NCBI RefSeq assembly: GCF_007097155.1
Contig: NZ_VJWA01000001.1
Location: 1,769,501 to 1,833,500 of the forward strand
From: Glacieibacterium frigidum
GTDB taxonomy: Bacteria > Pseudomonadota > Alphaproteobacteria > Sphingomonadales > Sphingomonadaceae
DNA: 64,000 nt
Direction of reading: 5' to 3'
Both the position numbers and the translations under genes were made by a program. Below are positions 10,137 to 20,074 of this stretch, piece by piece; the first letter of the stretch is position 1; each line of letters starts with the position of its first letter. A model generated the notes under the pieces. The model was not told where the DNA came from. It worked only from the letters and a program-made list of their open reading frames with translations, and searched no databases.

Positions 10137-10544
10137 ATGCGTATCCTGACCACGACAGCCATTGCCCTCGTCGCGACCCTCGGCCTCGCGGCCTGCGGCG
10201 AGAAGACCAGCGACACCGCCACCACGACGGACACCACGACGACCGGCACCACCGGTACCGACGCGATGGCGACCGGCACGACGGGCACCACCGACACCAT
10301 GGGTGCCGGCACCACAACCGGCACCGACGGCGCGATGACCGGCACGGGCAGCGGCCCCAGCACCGATGGTACGATGGCGGGCGGCAGCGATGCCGGCACC
10401 GGCATGACCTCGGGCGGCGGCAGCGCCACCTCGGGCACCAGCATGGAGCAGCCGTCGACCAGCCAGACCGGCGATACGTCGAGCGGCAGCGGCCAGACCC
10501 CGGCGTCGAGCGGCCAGACCGGCAACCCCGACACCCCGCGCTGA
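10137..10544 (+). CDS. Thr/Gly/Ser-rich low-complexity lipoprotein
   Basis: A 135-residue protein beginning MRILTTTAIALVATLGLAACGEK, a clear lipoprotein signal with Cys at about residue 20. The mature chain is almost all Thr, Gly, Ser, Asp, Ala and Met in short irregular repeats (TTTDTTTTGTTG, GTTTGTDG), with Gln/Pro/Ser added near the end. No globular domain is visible; it is probably a disordered envelope protein. AAGGA lies eight bases before the ATG. A strong terminator follows at once. The shadow frame on the other strand is equally repetitive and is not believed to be a gene. Confidence 0.7.
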   Translation: MRILTTTAIALVATLGLAACGEKTSDTATTTDTTTTGTTGTDAMATGTTGTTDTMGAGTTTGTDGAMTGTGSGPSTDGTMAGGSDAGTGMTSGGGSATSGTSMEQPSTSQTGDTSSGSGQTPASSGQTGNPDTPR

Positions 10545-10566
10545 ACGACGGCGCAGACGTAAAGAA

Positions 10567-10597
10567 GGGGCCGCAGCTTGCGCTGCGGCCCCTTTTT
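10567..10597. terminator. Bidirectional intrinsic terminator
   Basis: Stem GGGGCCGCAGC / GCTGCGGCCCC (11 bp, perfect) with a TTGC loop, followed by five T on the plus strand. Read from the minus strand the stem is followed by TTCTTT. It separates the Thr/Gly-rich lipoprotein from groEL, whose 3' ends face each other, so it likely ends both transcripts. Confidence 0.88.
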
Positions 10598-10620
10598 CAT
10601 GCGTGCCGGGTAGGCGGGAC

Positions 10621-12282
<1,662 letters not shown>

Positions 12283-12339
12283 CTAGTCTGAATATGAACA
12301 AGTAAGCGAATTTAACGCCCGGGAGGCGCTATTCGGATC

Positions 12340-12627
12340 TCAGGCGAGGACGCCCAGGATGTCGCTTTCCTTCATGATGATCAGGTCTTCGCCATCGACC
12401 TTGACCTCGGTGCCCGACCACTTGCCGAACAGGATCTTGTCGCCTTCGGAGACGTCGAGCTTGACGCGGTCGCCGGCCTCGTTGCGCGCGCCCTTGCCGG
12501 CGGCGACGACGATGCCTTCCTGCGGCTTTTCCTTGGCGCTGTCGGGAATGATGATCCCGCCTGCGGTCTTCTCTTCAGCCTCGATGCGGCGGACGAGCAC
12601 GCGGTCGTGCAGCGGCGTGAATTTCAT
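12340..12627 (-). CDS. groES: Co-chaperonin GroES (10 kDa)
   Basis: Lid subunit of the chaperonin, 95 residues. [29 protein letters not shown] includes the mobile loop (about residues 16-32) that binds Gro[13 protein letters not shown]-type and [20 protein letters not shown] strands complete the fold. The ATG chosen has AGGTG six bases upstream; the frame is open 25 codons further but nothing there resembles GroES. First gene of the operon, downstream of promoter and CIRCE element. Confidence 0.97.
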   Translation of the reverse strand: MKFTPLHDRVLVRRIEAEEKTAGGIIIPDSAKEKPQEGIVVAAGKGARNEAGDRVKLDVSEGDKILFGKWSGTEVKVDGEDLIIMKESDILGVLA

Positions 12628-12662
12628 GGGGTTCACCTGTCTGAGCGGTTGAAAGCCGTGCG

Positions 12663-12689
12663 TTGGCACTCGACGAATGTGAGTGCCAG
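12663..12689 (-). promoter_or_regulatory. CIRCE element (HrcA operator) of groESL
   Basis: TTGGCACTC and GAGTGCCAG separated by nine bases, in the arrangement of the CIRCE consensus (TTAGCACTC-N9-GAGTGCTAA). The inner eight bases of each arm are perfectly complementary. It lies 36 bases upstream of groES, directly after the -10 box, where bound HrcA would block transcription until heat stress. Confidence 0.9.
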
Positions 12690-12699
12690 CGACGCCGCG

Positions 12700-12728
12700 C
12701 ATATGGTCGCACGTTCATCGAGCGTCAA
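12700..12728 (-). promoter_or_regulatory. groES promoter (-35/-10)
   Basis: On the minus strand TTGACG (-35) and CATATG (-10) lie 17 bases apart, and the CIRCE element begins 10 bases after the -10 box. Spacing and position are those of a housekeeping-sigma promoter covered by HrcA. Confidence 0.72.
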
Positions 12729-12774
12729 GGCCGGCAAGGCGCTTTCACGTCCGAAAGATGGTACCCGGCGCCCG

Positions 12775-13074
12775 TCAGAACAAGCAACTTACCCCGGCAC
12801 CGACCACCGCCGTCACCAGCTTCGGGTCGCCCTCGCGGTTCAGCTGGTCGGCGAGCCTGTTGACCGAAACCTTGCCCTGCCCCCGGTTGGCGCGCGCGAG
12901 CTCACTGAGCCGCTGCAACTGTTCGAGGCTCAGCCTCGCCTCGAGTCGCTCGCCCATGCATCGCGCCTGCTTCTCGGGCAGGCCGTAATCGATCAGCGCA
13001 TCGGTGATCTTGTCGGCAGGGGTCGCGCAGGCGACGACGACGGCAGCGAGCGACAAAGCGGCGAAACGGCGCAT
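12775..13074 (-). CDS. Small predicted lipoprotein of unknown function
   Basis: A 99-residue protein with an N-terminal signal MRRFAALSLAAVVVACATP; Cys at about residue 16 fits a lipobox (VVAC). The mature part is helical (DKITDALIDYGLPEKQARCMGERLEARLSLEQLQRLSELAR) and ends in a Gly-rich hydrophobic tail with one Cys (VTAVVGAGVSCLF). The LEQLQRLSELA pattern is seen in small exported proteins of sphingomonads, but I do not know a function. It is monocistronic between groES and the divergent crtZ. Confidence 0.7.
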   Translation of the reverse strand: MRRFAALSLAAVVVACATPADKITDALIDYGLPEKQARCMGERLEARLSLEQLQRLSELARANRGQGKVSVNRLADQLNREGDPKLVTAVVGAGVSCLF

Positions 13075-13136
13075 GGGCCTCCGGTGGCGTGAGCGGGATG
13101 CCTGTCGTATAGGCGCGGGATGCCAAGGTCCAACGC

Positions 13137-13670
13137 ATGAACGTCTTCGCCGGTCTCGCGCTGTTCGTCCTCACCGTCGCGCTGATGGAGGTCTTCGCCT
13201 ATGTCGCGCACCGCTGGGTGATGCACGGCTGGGGCTGGGGCCTGCACAAGTCGCACCACGAGCCGCGCGACGGCGCGTTCGAGAAGAACGACTGGTACGC
13301 GGTGATCTTCGCCGGCCCGGCGATCGCGCTGATCGCCGGCGGCGTCTATGGCGGCATGCCCGCGCTGGTGTGGATCGGCGCCGGCATCACGATGTACGGC
13401 GCGATCTACGCCGGTTTCCACGACATCATCGTCCACCGCCGAATCCGCCACAGCTGGAACCCGCGCTCGCGCTATCTGAAGCGCATCATCCAGGCGCACC
13501 GCCTGCACCACGCGGTCGAGAGCAAGCACGGCACGGTCAGCTTCGGCTTCCTGTGGGCGCCGCCGGTGCGCGAACTGCTCGCCGAGCTCGAGAGCCGCGG
13601 CGAAGGCAAGATCAGGGCCGCGTCCAAAGTCCGGCGCGAGATGGATCCGGGCGCGCACGTCCCCGGCTGA
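13137..13670 (+). CDS. crtZ: Beta-carotene hydroxylase CrtZ
   Basis: Non-heme di-iron membrane enzyme that hydroxylates the rings of beta-carotene towards zeaxanthin; 177 residues, normal for bacterial CrtZ. The conserved histidine clusters are present: HRWVMH (about 22-27), HKSHHE (about 35-40), HDIIVHRR (about 97-104) and HRLHH (about 122-126). Hydrophobic segments lie at about 3-22, 52-72 and 74-95. Its 3' end overlaps the 3' end of crtB on the other strand by 59 bases. Together with crtB this shows a carotenoid pathway; crtY, crtI and crtE are not in the window. Confidence 0.92.
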   Translation: MNVFAGLALFVLTVALMEVFAYVAHRWVMHGWGWGLHKSHHEPRDGAFEKNDWYAVIFAGPAIALIAGGVYGGMPALVWIGAGITMYGAIYAGFHDIIVHRRIRHSWNPRSRYLKRIIQAHRLHHAVESKHGTVSFGFLWAPPVRELLAELESRGEGKIRAASKVRREMDPGAHVPG

Positions 13671-14535
13671 GCGCCTGCGGCAGCGCCGCCGCGACCGCCC
13701 GCAGCTTCTGCCCGCGCGTCGTGAAGGCGCGGGCATCGAGCGCCGGGGCGCCGCCGTCGCGCACCTGCCGCCCGATGTCGCCATAGATGCGCGCGGCGCT
13801 CAGCACCGCCCAGGCGGCGCGCATCGGCAGCGCGGCTGTGCCATGGTGGGCGCTTGCCTCATAGCGTTCGGCCTCGTCGACGAGGCGCGCCACCAGCCGC
13901 GCCAGCGCGCGGCGGTACGGCGGGAAGGCGTAGCGGTCGAGCGGCAGCTGCTCGCTCGCCAGCCACTCGTCAGGGATGTAGCGCCGCCGATTGAGCGCAT
14001 CCTCGATGACGTCGCGCGCGATATTGTTGAGCTGGAAAGAGATGCCGAGGTCCGACGCGCGGTCGAGCGTCGCGCGGTCGGTCGGCGACACCCCCATGAC
14101 GATCGCCATCATCACCCCGACGACGCCCGCGACGTGGTAGCAATAGGTCAGCGTGTCGTCGAAGGTCCGAAACGGCCGCTGTTCGACGTCGATCCGGAAG
14201 CCCTCGATCAGGTCCATCGGATACTGGCCGGGCATCCCCGTTGCGGCGACGACGCGCGCCAGGCACTGCGCGGGAGGGCTGTCGCCCGGATCCCCCGCCA
14301 GCGCGCGCATCGTCAGCACGTCGAGGTCGGCCAGCCGCTCCTCGGGCGTCGCGTCGCTGTCGATGCTCCCCTGCCCCGCCGCCTGCCCGTCGATCACATC
14401 GTCGCAGTAGCGGCACCAGGCATAGAGCAGGGTCGCGACCTCACGCGTCCGCGCATCGAACAGGCGCGAGGCGAGCGCGAAGCTCTTCGACCCTTCGGCA
14501 ATACTCGCGTGCGCGTAAGCGACGACGGGGTCCAT
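13612..14535 (-). CDS. crtB: Phytoene synthase CrtB
   Basis: Joins two geranylgeranyl diphosphates to phytoene, the first committed step of carotenoid synthesis. 307 residues; squalene/phytoene synthase fold with the first Asp-rich motif CDDVIDG (about 44-50) and the second NNIARDVIEDA (about 170-180), then RRRYIPDEW. GSKSFALASRLFD near the N-terminus is the usual substrate segment. The C-terminal 20 residues (RARPDPSRAG...) are encoded in the stretch shared antisense with crtZ. Its start shares one base with the metC stop (TGATG), so it is probably cotranscribed with metC and sseA, an unusual partner set. Confidence 0.93.
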   Translation of the reverse strand: MDPVVAYAHASIAEGSKSFALASRLFDARTREVATLLYAWCRYCDDVIDGQAAGQGSIDSDATPEERLADLDVLTMRALAGDPGDSPPAQCLARVVAATGMPGQYPMDLIEGFRIDVEQRPFRTFDDTLTYCYHVAGVVGVMMAIVMGVSPTDRATLDRASDLGISFQLNNIARDVIEDALNRRRYIPDEWLASEQLPLDRYAFPPYRRALARLVARLVDEAERYEASAHHGTAALPMRAAWAVLSAARIYGDIGRQVRDGGAPALDARAFTTRGQKLRAVAAALPQALSRGRARPDPSRAGLWTRP

Positions 14536-15722
14536 CAGAACTGCGCGGTATAGCGTGCGAGGCCCGCGTCGAGATCAGCAATGAGGTCGGCGGGGTCCTC
14601 GAGGCCGATGTGCACGCGGATCAGCGCGCCGCCTTCGAACTGCGTCGCGGTGCGGACGCGGTTGGGCTCGACGGGCAGCACCAGGCTCTCGAAGCCGCCC
14701 CAGCTGAAGCCGATGCCGAAATGCGCGAGGTCGTCGATCAGCGCACCGGTGTCGGCGCGGGTGCCCTGCTTGAGCGTGAAGGCGAACAGTCCGCTCGCGC
14801 CCTTGAAGTCGCGCTTCCACAGCGCATACCCGGGGTCGCCGGGCAGTGCCGGGTGAATGACGCGCTCGACCGCGGGATGGGTCTGCAGCCAGCCCGCGAC
14901 CTCCAGAGCGTTCGCCTCGTGCTGGCGCAGGCGCAGCGCCATCGTCCGCAGGCCGCGCAGGCACAAGGCGCAATCGTCGGGCGAGACATATTGCCCGAAG
15001 CGCCGCGTCGTCTCGCTGAGCCGCGGCCACCACGCCGGCGACGCGCTGACCGAGCCGACGAGAACATCGGCATGGCCGCCGACGTACTTGGTCAGCGCCT
15101 GCATGCTGAGGTCGATCCCCAGCGCCATCGACGGCAGCAGCAGCGGCGTCGCCCAGGTATTGTCGAGGATGGTCGCGAGCCCCCGCGCCTTCGCGACCGC
15201 GACGATCGCCGGAACATCCTGCACCTCGAAGGTCAGCGAACCCGGCGATTCGAGCAGGATGGCACGCGTGTTCGGCTGCACCAGCGCCTCGATGCCCGCC
15301 CCGATCAGCGGGTCGTAATAGGTGACCGCGATGCCCATGCGCTTCAGCACGCGGTCGGCGAACAGGCGCGTCGGATCGTAGGCGCTGTCGGTGATCAGGA
15401 CATGGTCGCCGCTGTCGGCGACGGTCATCAGCGCGATCGCCAGCGCCGCGAGGCCGGTCGGGTAGAGCCGCGTGCCGGCCGCGCCGGGATCGAGCTCGGT
15501 CAGCGCCTCTTCCAGCGCCCATTGGCTCGGCGTGCCGCGCGCGCCGTAGTTGAGGCCGCGGTCGGGCGCGGCGTTGGCGGCGTCGAGCTCAGCCAGGCTT
15601 TCGAACAGGACCGTCGACGCGCGGTAGATCGGCGTGTTGACGACGCCGCGCTTGCCGGACCGGCCGTGCGTCCAGTCGCTGTTGCGGCCGGCGTGGACGA
15701 TGCGGGTATTCGGCCCGGTCAC
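14535..15722 (-). CDS. metC: Cystathionine beta-lyase (PLP, Cys/Met metabolism family)
   Basis: Pyridoxal-phosphate enzyme of 395 residues that cleaves cystathionine to homocysteine, pyruvate and ammonia. Family features: NYGARGTPSQWALEEAL (substrate and phosphate contacts), LYPTGLAALA, LDNTWATPLLL (Asp contacting PLP), and the Schiff-base Lys in LTKYVGGHADV. The longer frame adds 14 residues upstream, but I start at GTG ([13 protein letters not shown]), which overlaps the sseA stop by four bases. A related family role, such as gamma-lyase, cannot be fully excluded, but the sequence is most like MetC of alphaproteobacteria. The neighbour sseA also handles sulfur. Confidence 0.88.
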   Translation of the reverse strand: MTGPNTRIVHAGRNSDWTHGRSGKRGVVNTPIYRASTVLFESLAELDAANAAPDRGLNYGARGTPSQWALEEALTELDPGAAGTRLYPTGLAALAIALMTVADSGDHVLITDSAYDPTRLFADRVLKRMGIAVTYYDPLIGAGIEALVQPNTRAILLESPGSLTFEVQDVPAIVAVAKARGLATILDNTWATPLLLPSMALGIDLSMQALTKYVGGHADVLVGSVSASPAWWPRLSETTRRFGQYVSPDDCALCLRGLRTMALRLRQHEANALEVAGWLQTHPAVERVIHPALPGDPGYALWKRDFKGASGLFAFTLKQGTRADTGALIDDLAHFGIGFSWGGFESLVLPVEPNRVRTATQFEGGALIRVHIGLEDPADLIADLDAGLARYTAQF

Positions 15723-16573
15723 GCGGCTCCCGTCACCACCGGATTGGTCGCCGACGCGCCCCACTCGGTCCAGCTGCCGTCGTACAGGCCGAGATGCTTC
15801 GCACCCAGCAGCGTCGCGCCGAAATAGATGACCGCCGCGGTGATGCCCGACCCGCAGGTCGCGACGATCGGCTTGTTAAGGTCGACACCTGCATCGGTGA
15901 ACGCCGCGCGCAGCGCGTCGCCCTGCTTCCAGGTGCCGTCCTCGTTGAACAACCGGTCGATCGGCAGGCTGCGCGAGCCCGGGATGTGGCCCGAGCGCAG
16001 GCCCGGCCGCGGCTCGGGATCGCGACCCTCGAAACGGCCAGCGGGCCGCGCATCGACGACCTGCTCGGCGTGGGTCTTCAGGTTCTCGAGCATCTGCGCC
16101 TGGGTGCGGACAACCGACTTGTCGGCCCAGACGGTGAAGTGGCGGTGGCGGACGACCGGCTTGCCCGATTCGGTCGGGCGGCCTTCGGCCTGCCACTTGG
16201 CGAAGCCGCCATCGAGGATCGACACTTCGTGCGCGCCGAACAGGGTCAGCATCCACCAGACGCGCGCCGCCGAGCGCAGCGGCGAGTTGTCGTAGACGAC
16301 GATGCGGCTGCCGTCGCCGAGGCCCAGCGCCTGCATGCGCGACGCGAACTTCTCGGGCGGCGGCAGCATGTGCGGCAGGGTGCTGGCGGGGTCGACGATC
16401 TCTTCCAGATCGAAGAACACCGCGCCCGGGATGTGCGCGGCTTCGAACGCGGCGCGCGGGCCCGAGCTGCCGGCCGGGTCATGCCCGGGGGCGAGCGCGG
16501 TCGCGTCGATGACACGAATGTCGCTCTTGCCGAGTTCGGCCGCGAGCCACTCGCTGGTCACCAAAGGGGTCAT
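15719..16573 (-). CDS. sseA: 3-Mercaptopyruvate sulfurtransferase (two-rhodanese protein)
   Basis: 284-residue enzyme with two rhodanese domains that moves sulfur from 3-mercaptopyruvate to thiol acceptors or cyanide. The N-terminal domain (about 1-140) is catalytically silent; the C-terminal domain carries the active Cys in the loop CGSGITA at about residue 240, the CGSG(V/I)TA form that marks mercaptopyruvate rather than thiosulfate substrates. [12 protein letters not shown] and YDGSWTEWG are conserved SseA segments. It heads the sseA-metC-crtB run, with GGAG about ten bases before its ATG, and diverges from queF. Confidence 0.92.
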   Translation of the reverse strand: MTPLVTSEWLAAELGKSDIRVIDATALAPGHDPAGSSGPRAAFEAAHIPGAVFFDLEEIVDPASTLPHMLPPPEKFASRMQALGLGDGSRIVVYDNSPLRSAARVWWMLTLFGAHEVSILDGGFAKWQAEGRPTESGKPVVRHRHFTVWADKSVVRTQAQMLENLKTHAEQVVDARPAGRFEGRDPEPRPGLRSGHIPGSRSLPIDRLFNEDGTWKQGDALRAAFTDAGVDLNKPIVATCGSGITAAVIYFGATLLGAKHLGLYDGSWTEWGASATNPVVTGAA

Positions 16574-16659
16574 GCAGTTCCGCTCCTGTCAGTCAGCGGC
16601 ACGCCATAGACCCGGCGTCGGGGCGTGTCATCCCTTGTCGCGGCTGCTACAGCGCCGCG

Positions 16660-17109
16660 ATGACCGACCTGACCCACCTCGGCCGCGCCAGCGCGCTGCC
16701 CGCCACGCCCGCCGACGCGGTGCTCGACTATCCCGCCAATCCGCGGCCCGGCACCGACTATCTGGTGCGCTTCGCCGTCCCCGAGTTCACCTCGCTGTGC
16801 CCGGTCACCGGCCAGCCCGATTTCGCGCATCTCGTCATCGAATATGTGCCTGCGGCGACCATCGTCGAGTCGAAGTCGCTCAAGCTGTTCCTGGGCTCCT
16901 TCCGCAACCACGCAGGCTTCCACGAGGATTGCACCGTCGGCATCGGCCAGCGCCTGTTCGACGAGATGGCCCCCAAGTGGCTGCGCATCGGCGGCTATTG
17001 GTACCCCCGCGGCGGCATCCCGATCGACGTGTTCTGGCAGAGCGGCCCGCCACCCGCCGGGGTCTGGCTGCCCGACCAGGGGGTCGCGCCGTACCGGGGC
17101 CGCGGCTGA
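16660..17109 (+). CDS. queF: NADPH-dependent 7-cyano-7-deazaguanine reductase QueF
   Basis: Reduces preQ0 to preQ1 in queuosine tRNA modification. 149 residues, the short single-module form. Catalytic Cys47 in [12 protein letters not shown] and Asp54 in the same stretch are present, as is the QueF signature ESKSLK (about 70-75) followed by [12 protein letters not shown] with the substrate-binding residues. No preQ1 riboswitch-like leader is visible in the 86 bases before it. The next gene starts inside its stop (TGATG). Confidence 0.95.
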   Translation: MTDLTHLGRASALPATPADAVLDYPANPRPGTDYLVRFAVPEFTSLCPVTGQPDFAHLVIEYVPAATIVESKSLKLFLGSFRNHAGFHEDCTVGIGQRLFDEMAPKWLRIGGYWYPRGGIPIDVFWQSGPPPAGVWLPDQGVAPYRGRG

Positions 17110-18203
17110 TGCGGCGGCTTGCCGCGGCGCTTGTGGTCGCCTCGCTCATGGCGCCAGCCCACGCGCAGGCGCCGCGGTCGGAAGCGGTCGGCGTCATCGC
17201 CGAGCTGCGCAGGATCGTCAGCCCCGACGGGGTGCAGGCGGTCGAGACGGTGCGCATAGGCGGGATCGACCAGGTCCTGTCGATCCGCAGCCAGGACGTG
17301 CGCAACCCGGTCATCATCTATTTCCACGGCGGACCGGGCTTCGTCGAGATGCCGCTCGACTGGTGGTGGGGCCGCGGCTGGGACGAGTATTTCACCGTCG
17401 TCCACTGGGACCAGCGCAACGCCGGCAAGACCTATACCGCCAGCGGCCCCAACGACCCGGCGCTGCTGACGCCCGAACGTTATCAGCGCGACGCCGAGGA
17501 GGTCGTGCAATGGGCACGCAAGCGCTTCGGCAAGGACCGCGTCTTCGTGCTCGGTCACAGCTGGGGCAGCATGCTCGGCCTGCGCCTCGCCGCCGCGCAC
17601 CCCGAGTGGCTCCACGCCTATATCGGCATGGGCCAGATCACCGACGGCCGCGAAAGCGAGCGCCGCGGCTGGGCCTGGGCGATGGCGCAGGCGAAGGCAG
17701 CGGGAAATGCCGAGGCGGTCCGCGAACTGACCTCGATCGCGCCCTATGCGGTGGGCACCGCACCGATCCCGACGGCGTCGATCCTGCTGCAGCGCAAATG
17801 GCTCAACCAGTATGGCGGCGCGGTGTGGCGGCGAACGGGCGCCGCGTTCGAGCTCGCAGCGCTCAGGTTCGCCCCCGAATACAGCGACGACGATGTTCGC
17901 AACGCCTTCAAGGGCCAGCCGCCGGTGACGCAGGCGCTGCTGCCGCAGATCCTCGCCGCCGACCTGTCGACGATCGGCACGCTGAAAGTGCCGATGATCC
18001 TGCTGAATGGCCGCCACGACCAGAGCGTGTCGAGCGACGTCGCCGCCGAATGGTTCGCGAAGCTGAAGGCGCCGTCGAAGCGCCTCGTGTGGTTCGAGCG
18101 GTCGGGCCACCACATCACGAGCGAGGAGCCCGGCAAGCTGCTCAACACCCTCGTCACCGTCGCCCGGCCGATCGCCGCCAAGGCCGGCGACGTCGCGCCC
18201 TGA
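17109..18203 (+). CDS. Exported alpha/beta hydrolase, proline iminopeptidase-like (S33)
   Basis: 364 residues with a signal peptide ([21 protein letters not shown], cleavage likely after AHA). The catalytic domain looks like the prolyl aminopeptidase group: oxyanion segment YFHGGPG, HWDQRNAGKT, nucleophile elbow GHSWGSMLG, an acid in NGRHDQSV and His in RSGHHITSEEPG near the C-terminus. These residues form a full Ser-Asp-His triad. A cap of about 130 residues separates elbow and acid. The substrate is not known; an N-terminal peptidase or an ester-cleaving role in the periplasm is possible. Overlap with queF is probably positional rather than functional. Confidence 0.82.
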   Translation: MRRLAAALVVASLMAPAHAQAPRSEAVGVIAELRRIVSPDGVQAVETVRIGGIDQVLSIRSQDVRNPVIIYFHGGPGFVEMPLDWWWGRGWDEYFTVVHWDQRNAGKTYTASGPNDPALLTPERYQRDAEEVVQWARKRFGKDRVFVLGHSWGSMLGLRLAAAHPEWLHAYIGMGQITDGRESERRGWAWAMAQAKAAGNAEAVRELTSIAPYAVGTAPIPTASILLQRKWLNQYGGAVWRRTGAAFELAALRFAPEYSDDDVRNAFKGQPPVTQALLPQILAADLSTIGTLKVPMILLNGRHDQSVSSDVAAEWFAKLKAPSKRLVWFERSGHHITSEEPGKLLNTLVTVARPIAAKAGDVAP

Positions 18204-18204
18204 C

Positions 18205-18648
18205 CTATTCCTCGCGGGTGACCTTCTCGTAGCGCTCGTGGCGCTCCTGCGCTTCGAGGGTCATCGTCGCGATCGGGCGGGCTTCGAGGCGCTGGAGCGA
18301 GATCGGCTCGCCGGTGACTTCGCAATAGCCGTACTCGCCCGCGTCGACGCGGCGGAGCGCGGATTCGATCTTGGAGATCAGCTTGCGCTGCCGGTCGCGG
18401 GTGCGCAGCTCGATCCCCCAGTCGGTCTCCGAACTCGCACGGTCGTTGACGTCGGGCTCGCGCAGCGATTCGACCTGCAGCGTCGCGAGCGTCTGATTGG
18501 CTTCCTTCAGGATTTCGTCACGCCATGCGATTAGCTTGGCGCGGAAATAGGCGAGCTGCCGCTCGTTCATGAACGGCTCGTCAGCGTGCGGGCGGTACGG
18601 TTCCGCTCCGGCCGCGTCGTCGGCGTGCATCACAGCTACGTCGGACAT
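18205..18648 (-). CDS. dksA: RNA polymerase-binding transcription factor DksA
   Basis: 147-residue DksA, which binds the RNA polymerase secondary channel and works with ppGpp. The coiled coil (about 27-105) has the functional tip motif D-x-x-D-R-A (DVNDRA, about 66-71). The zinc-finger region keeps only one Cys (about 109, YGYCEVTGEPIS); the later CxxC pair is replaced (RPIATMTLEAQERHE), so zinc is unlikely, as in many alphaproteobacterial DksA proteins. A GTG five codons upstream could also start it, but GGGAG lies correctly before the ATG chosen. It converges on the hydrolase gene with one base between the stops. Confidence 0.92.
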   Translation of the reverse strand: MSDVAVMHADDAAGAEPYRPHADEPFMNERQLAYFRAKLIAWRDEILKEANQTLATLQVESLREPDVNDRASSETDWGIELRTRDRQRKLISKIESALRRVDAGEYGYCEVTGEPISLQRLEARPIATMTLEAQERHERYEKVTREE

Positions 18649-18773
18649 TCGCGTGTCTCCCACTCGGGCGGGGCAAGTGGCGCCGGATTTTCCCGGTCAC
18701 CGCTGGCCGCCGCTCCCTGCCGCCGAGCCTGTCGAATTGATCGACATCAGCCGTCGGCTCCCCTGTGGCGCGC

Positions 18774-19637
18774 CTATAGCGGGGCCGCAATGGTGCCACA
18801 AGGGGGTCGCGCCACGTTGAATTCGCGGGCTTCCAGCCGGCTCAGGAATTCGTCGAGGGGCTCGACCAGCGTTGTCATCCACCAGGCGTTGGCGTGCAGC
18901 AGCAGGCCGGGCTCGACGAGGATCCCGACATGGCCGGGAACGAAGATCAGGTCGCCACGCTGCCGCGCCGCTGGGTCAACCGCGGGGAAAGCCGCGCGCT
19001 GCTGGTCGCTGTCGCGCGGGCACTCGACGCCGTGCGCGGTCAGCACCGCCTGCACCAGCCCCGAGCAGTCGATACCGGCCCGTGTGCGCCCGCCCCAGTG
19101 GTACGGTGTCCCGACAAACTGCCCTGCAAGATCGACCGGATCGCCCGTCAGCGGCGCGACGTGACGGCGATGGATCCAGCCGCCACCGGTGGAGACATAA
19201 TCACCTTCGGCGTCGCCGAGCGACACGACCGCGCCCAGCGGCAACACGCCGCGCACCGGCGACTTGAGCGACGGCGCGCTGAACAGCAGGGCCTGCGCGG
19301 CGGTGATGGTCTGGGTGGGTCCGGCAAGTGGTGCCGTGAGCCCCGAGAATTCGACCCAGCCGACATAGGCGTCGCTGGCACCCTGCCCCCAGGCCCAGTC
19401 GCCACTGCGATCGAATATGGTGAAGCTCTCGCCGGGCAGCAGTTCGCTGGTCTGCGTGGCATCGGGCGACGCCGCGGCGCGCATCGGCACCACGCCCGCG
19501 GCCGCCATCGCCACACCAACGACAAAGCGCGGCGAGACCATACGGCCCGCCAGCGCTATGTCGGCAATATCGGCGCGATACGCATGCGTCCGCGGATCGA
19601 GGCGCCGCGACGGGCCCGTCAGGCGTGCCTGACGCAC
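18774..19637 (-). CDS. NlpC/P60 family cell-wall peptidase with SH3-like domains
   Basis: A 287-residue protein of the C40 (NlpC/P60) group that cuts peptide bonds in peptidoglycan stems. Two SH3-like domains (about 60-105 and 115-160) precede the catalytic domain, where Cys about 190 in GIDCSGLVQ and His about 235 in GHVGIL form the active site, and DLIFVPGHVG and LLLHAN are conserved. There is no classical signal peptide; RLDPRTHAYRADIAD at the N-terminus is typical of sphingomonad members. I place the start at a GTG four bases after the MarR stop; an ATG 48 bases upstream (MSSRVSSLAR) overlaps the MarR gene and is the alternative. Confidence 0.85.
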   Translation of the reverse strand: MRQARLTGPSRRLDPRTHAYRADIADIALAGRMVSPRFVVGVAMAAAGVVPMRAAASPDATQTSELLPGESFTIFDRSGDWAWGQGASDAYVGWVEFSGLTAPLAGPTQTITAAQALLFSAPSLKSPVRGVLPLGAVVSLGDAEGDYVSTGGGWIHRRHVAPLTGDPVDLAGQFVGTPYHWGGRTRAGIDCSGLVQAVLTAHGVECPRDSDQQRAAFPAVDPAARQRGDLIFVPGHVGILVEPGLLLHANAWWMTTLVEPLDEFLSRLEAREFNVARPPCGTIAAPL

Positions 19638-19641
19638 TGCG

Positions 19642-19995
19642 TCAGTTGCTGGCGGCCTCGCGAGCGATGAGACCCTCGAACTCATCGAGGAATGCCGAAC
19701 CAGAGGGCGTACGCTCGACGAAGATGTTGCGCAGGTCGCTCTCGTCCTTCTGGCGGCGAAGATAGCCGAGCGCGCCGAGCGTGTTGAGCGCCCTCGTGAC
19801 GACGGGCTTCGACACCTTCAGCCGCGACGCCAGGCCGCGGACGGTGTGCGGACCGTCGGTGAGGTAGACCACCAGCAGGAGCGCCATCTGGCGATTGGTG
19901 AGATCCGGGCGCGCCGACTGAACATAGCCGATCAGCGTCCCCATCCAGCTTGAGAGACCCTCGGAAGGGGCTGAATCTGTCGGTTGCATACGCAT
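19642..19995 (-). CDS. MarR family transcriptional regulator
   Basis: A short (117-residue) winged-helix regulator of the MarR group. Helices LTNRQMALLLVVYLTDGPHTVRGLASRLKVSKPVVTRALNTLGALGYLRR make the DNA-binding core, with the wing in RQKDESDLRNIFV. It lacks the long dimerisation helices of larger MarR proteins, although N- and C-terminal helices are present. Located just upstream of an NlpC/P60 peptidase in the same orientation, it may control cell-wall remodelling. A GTG directly before the ATG is also possible; AAAGG stands upstream of the ATG. Confidence 0.82.
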   Translation of the reverse strand: MRMQPTDSAPSEGLSSWMGTLIGYVQSARPDLTNRQMALLLVVYLTDGPHTVRGLASRLKVSKPVVTRALNTLGALGYLRRQKDESDLRNIFVERTPSGSAFLDEFEGLIAREAASN

Positions 19996-20074
19996 CACAC
20001 ACCTTTAACCTTGCCGCAGCGTCGAGACACGACGCCTCCGCGATCATTCCGTTCCAACCCCCGGCTCGGTCATA

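Noticed and set aside
16574-16659. preQ1 riboswitch before queF
   Set aside because: No H-type pseudoknot pattern or A-rich tail is seen in the 86 bases, which also serve divergent sseA.
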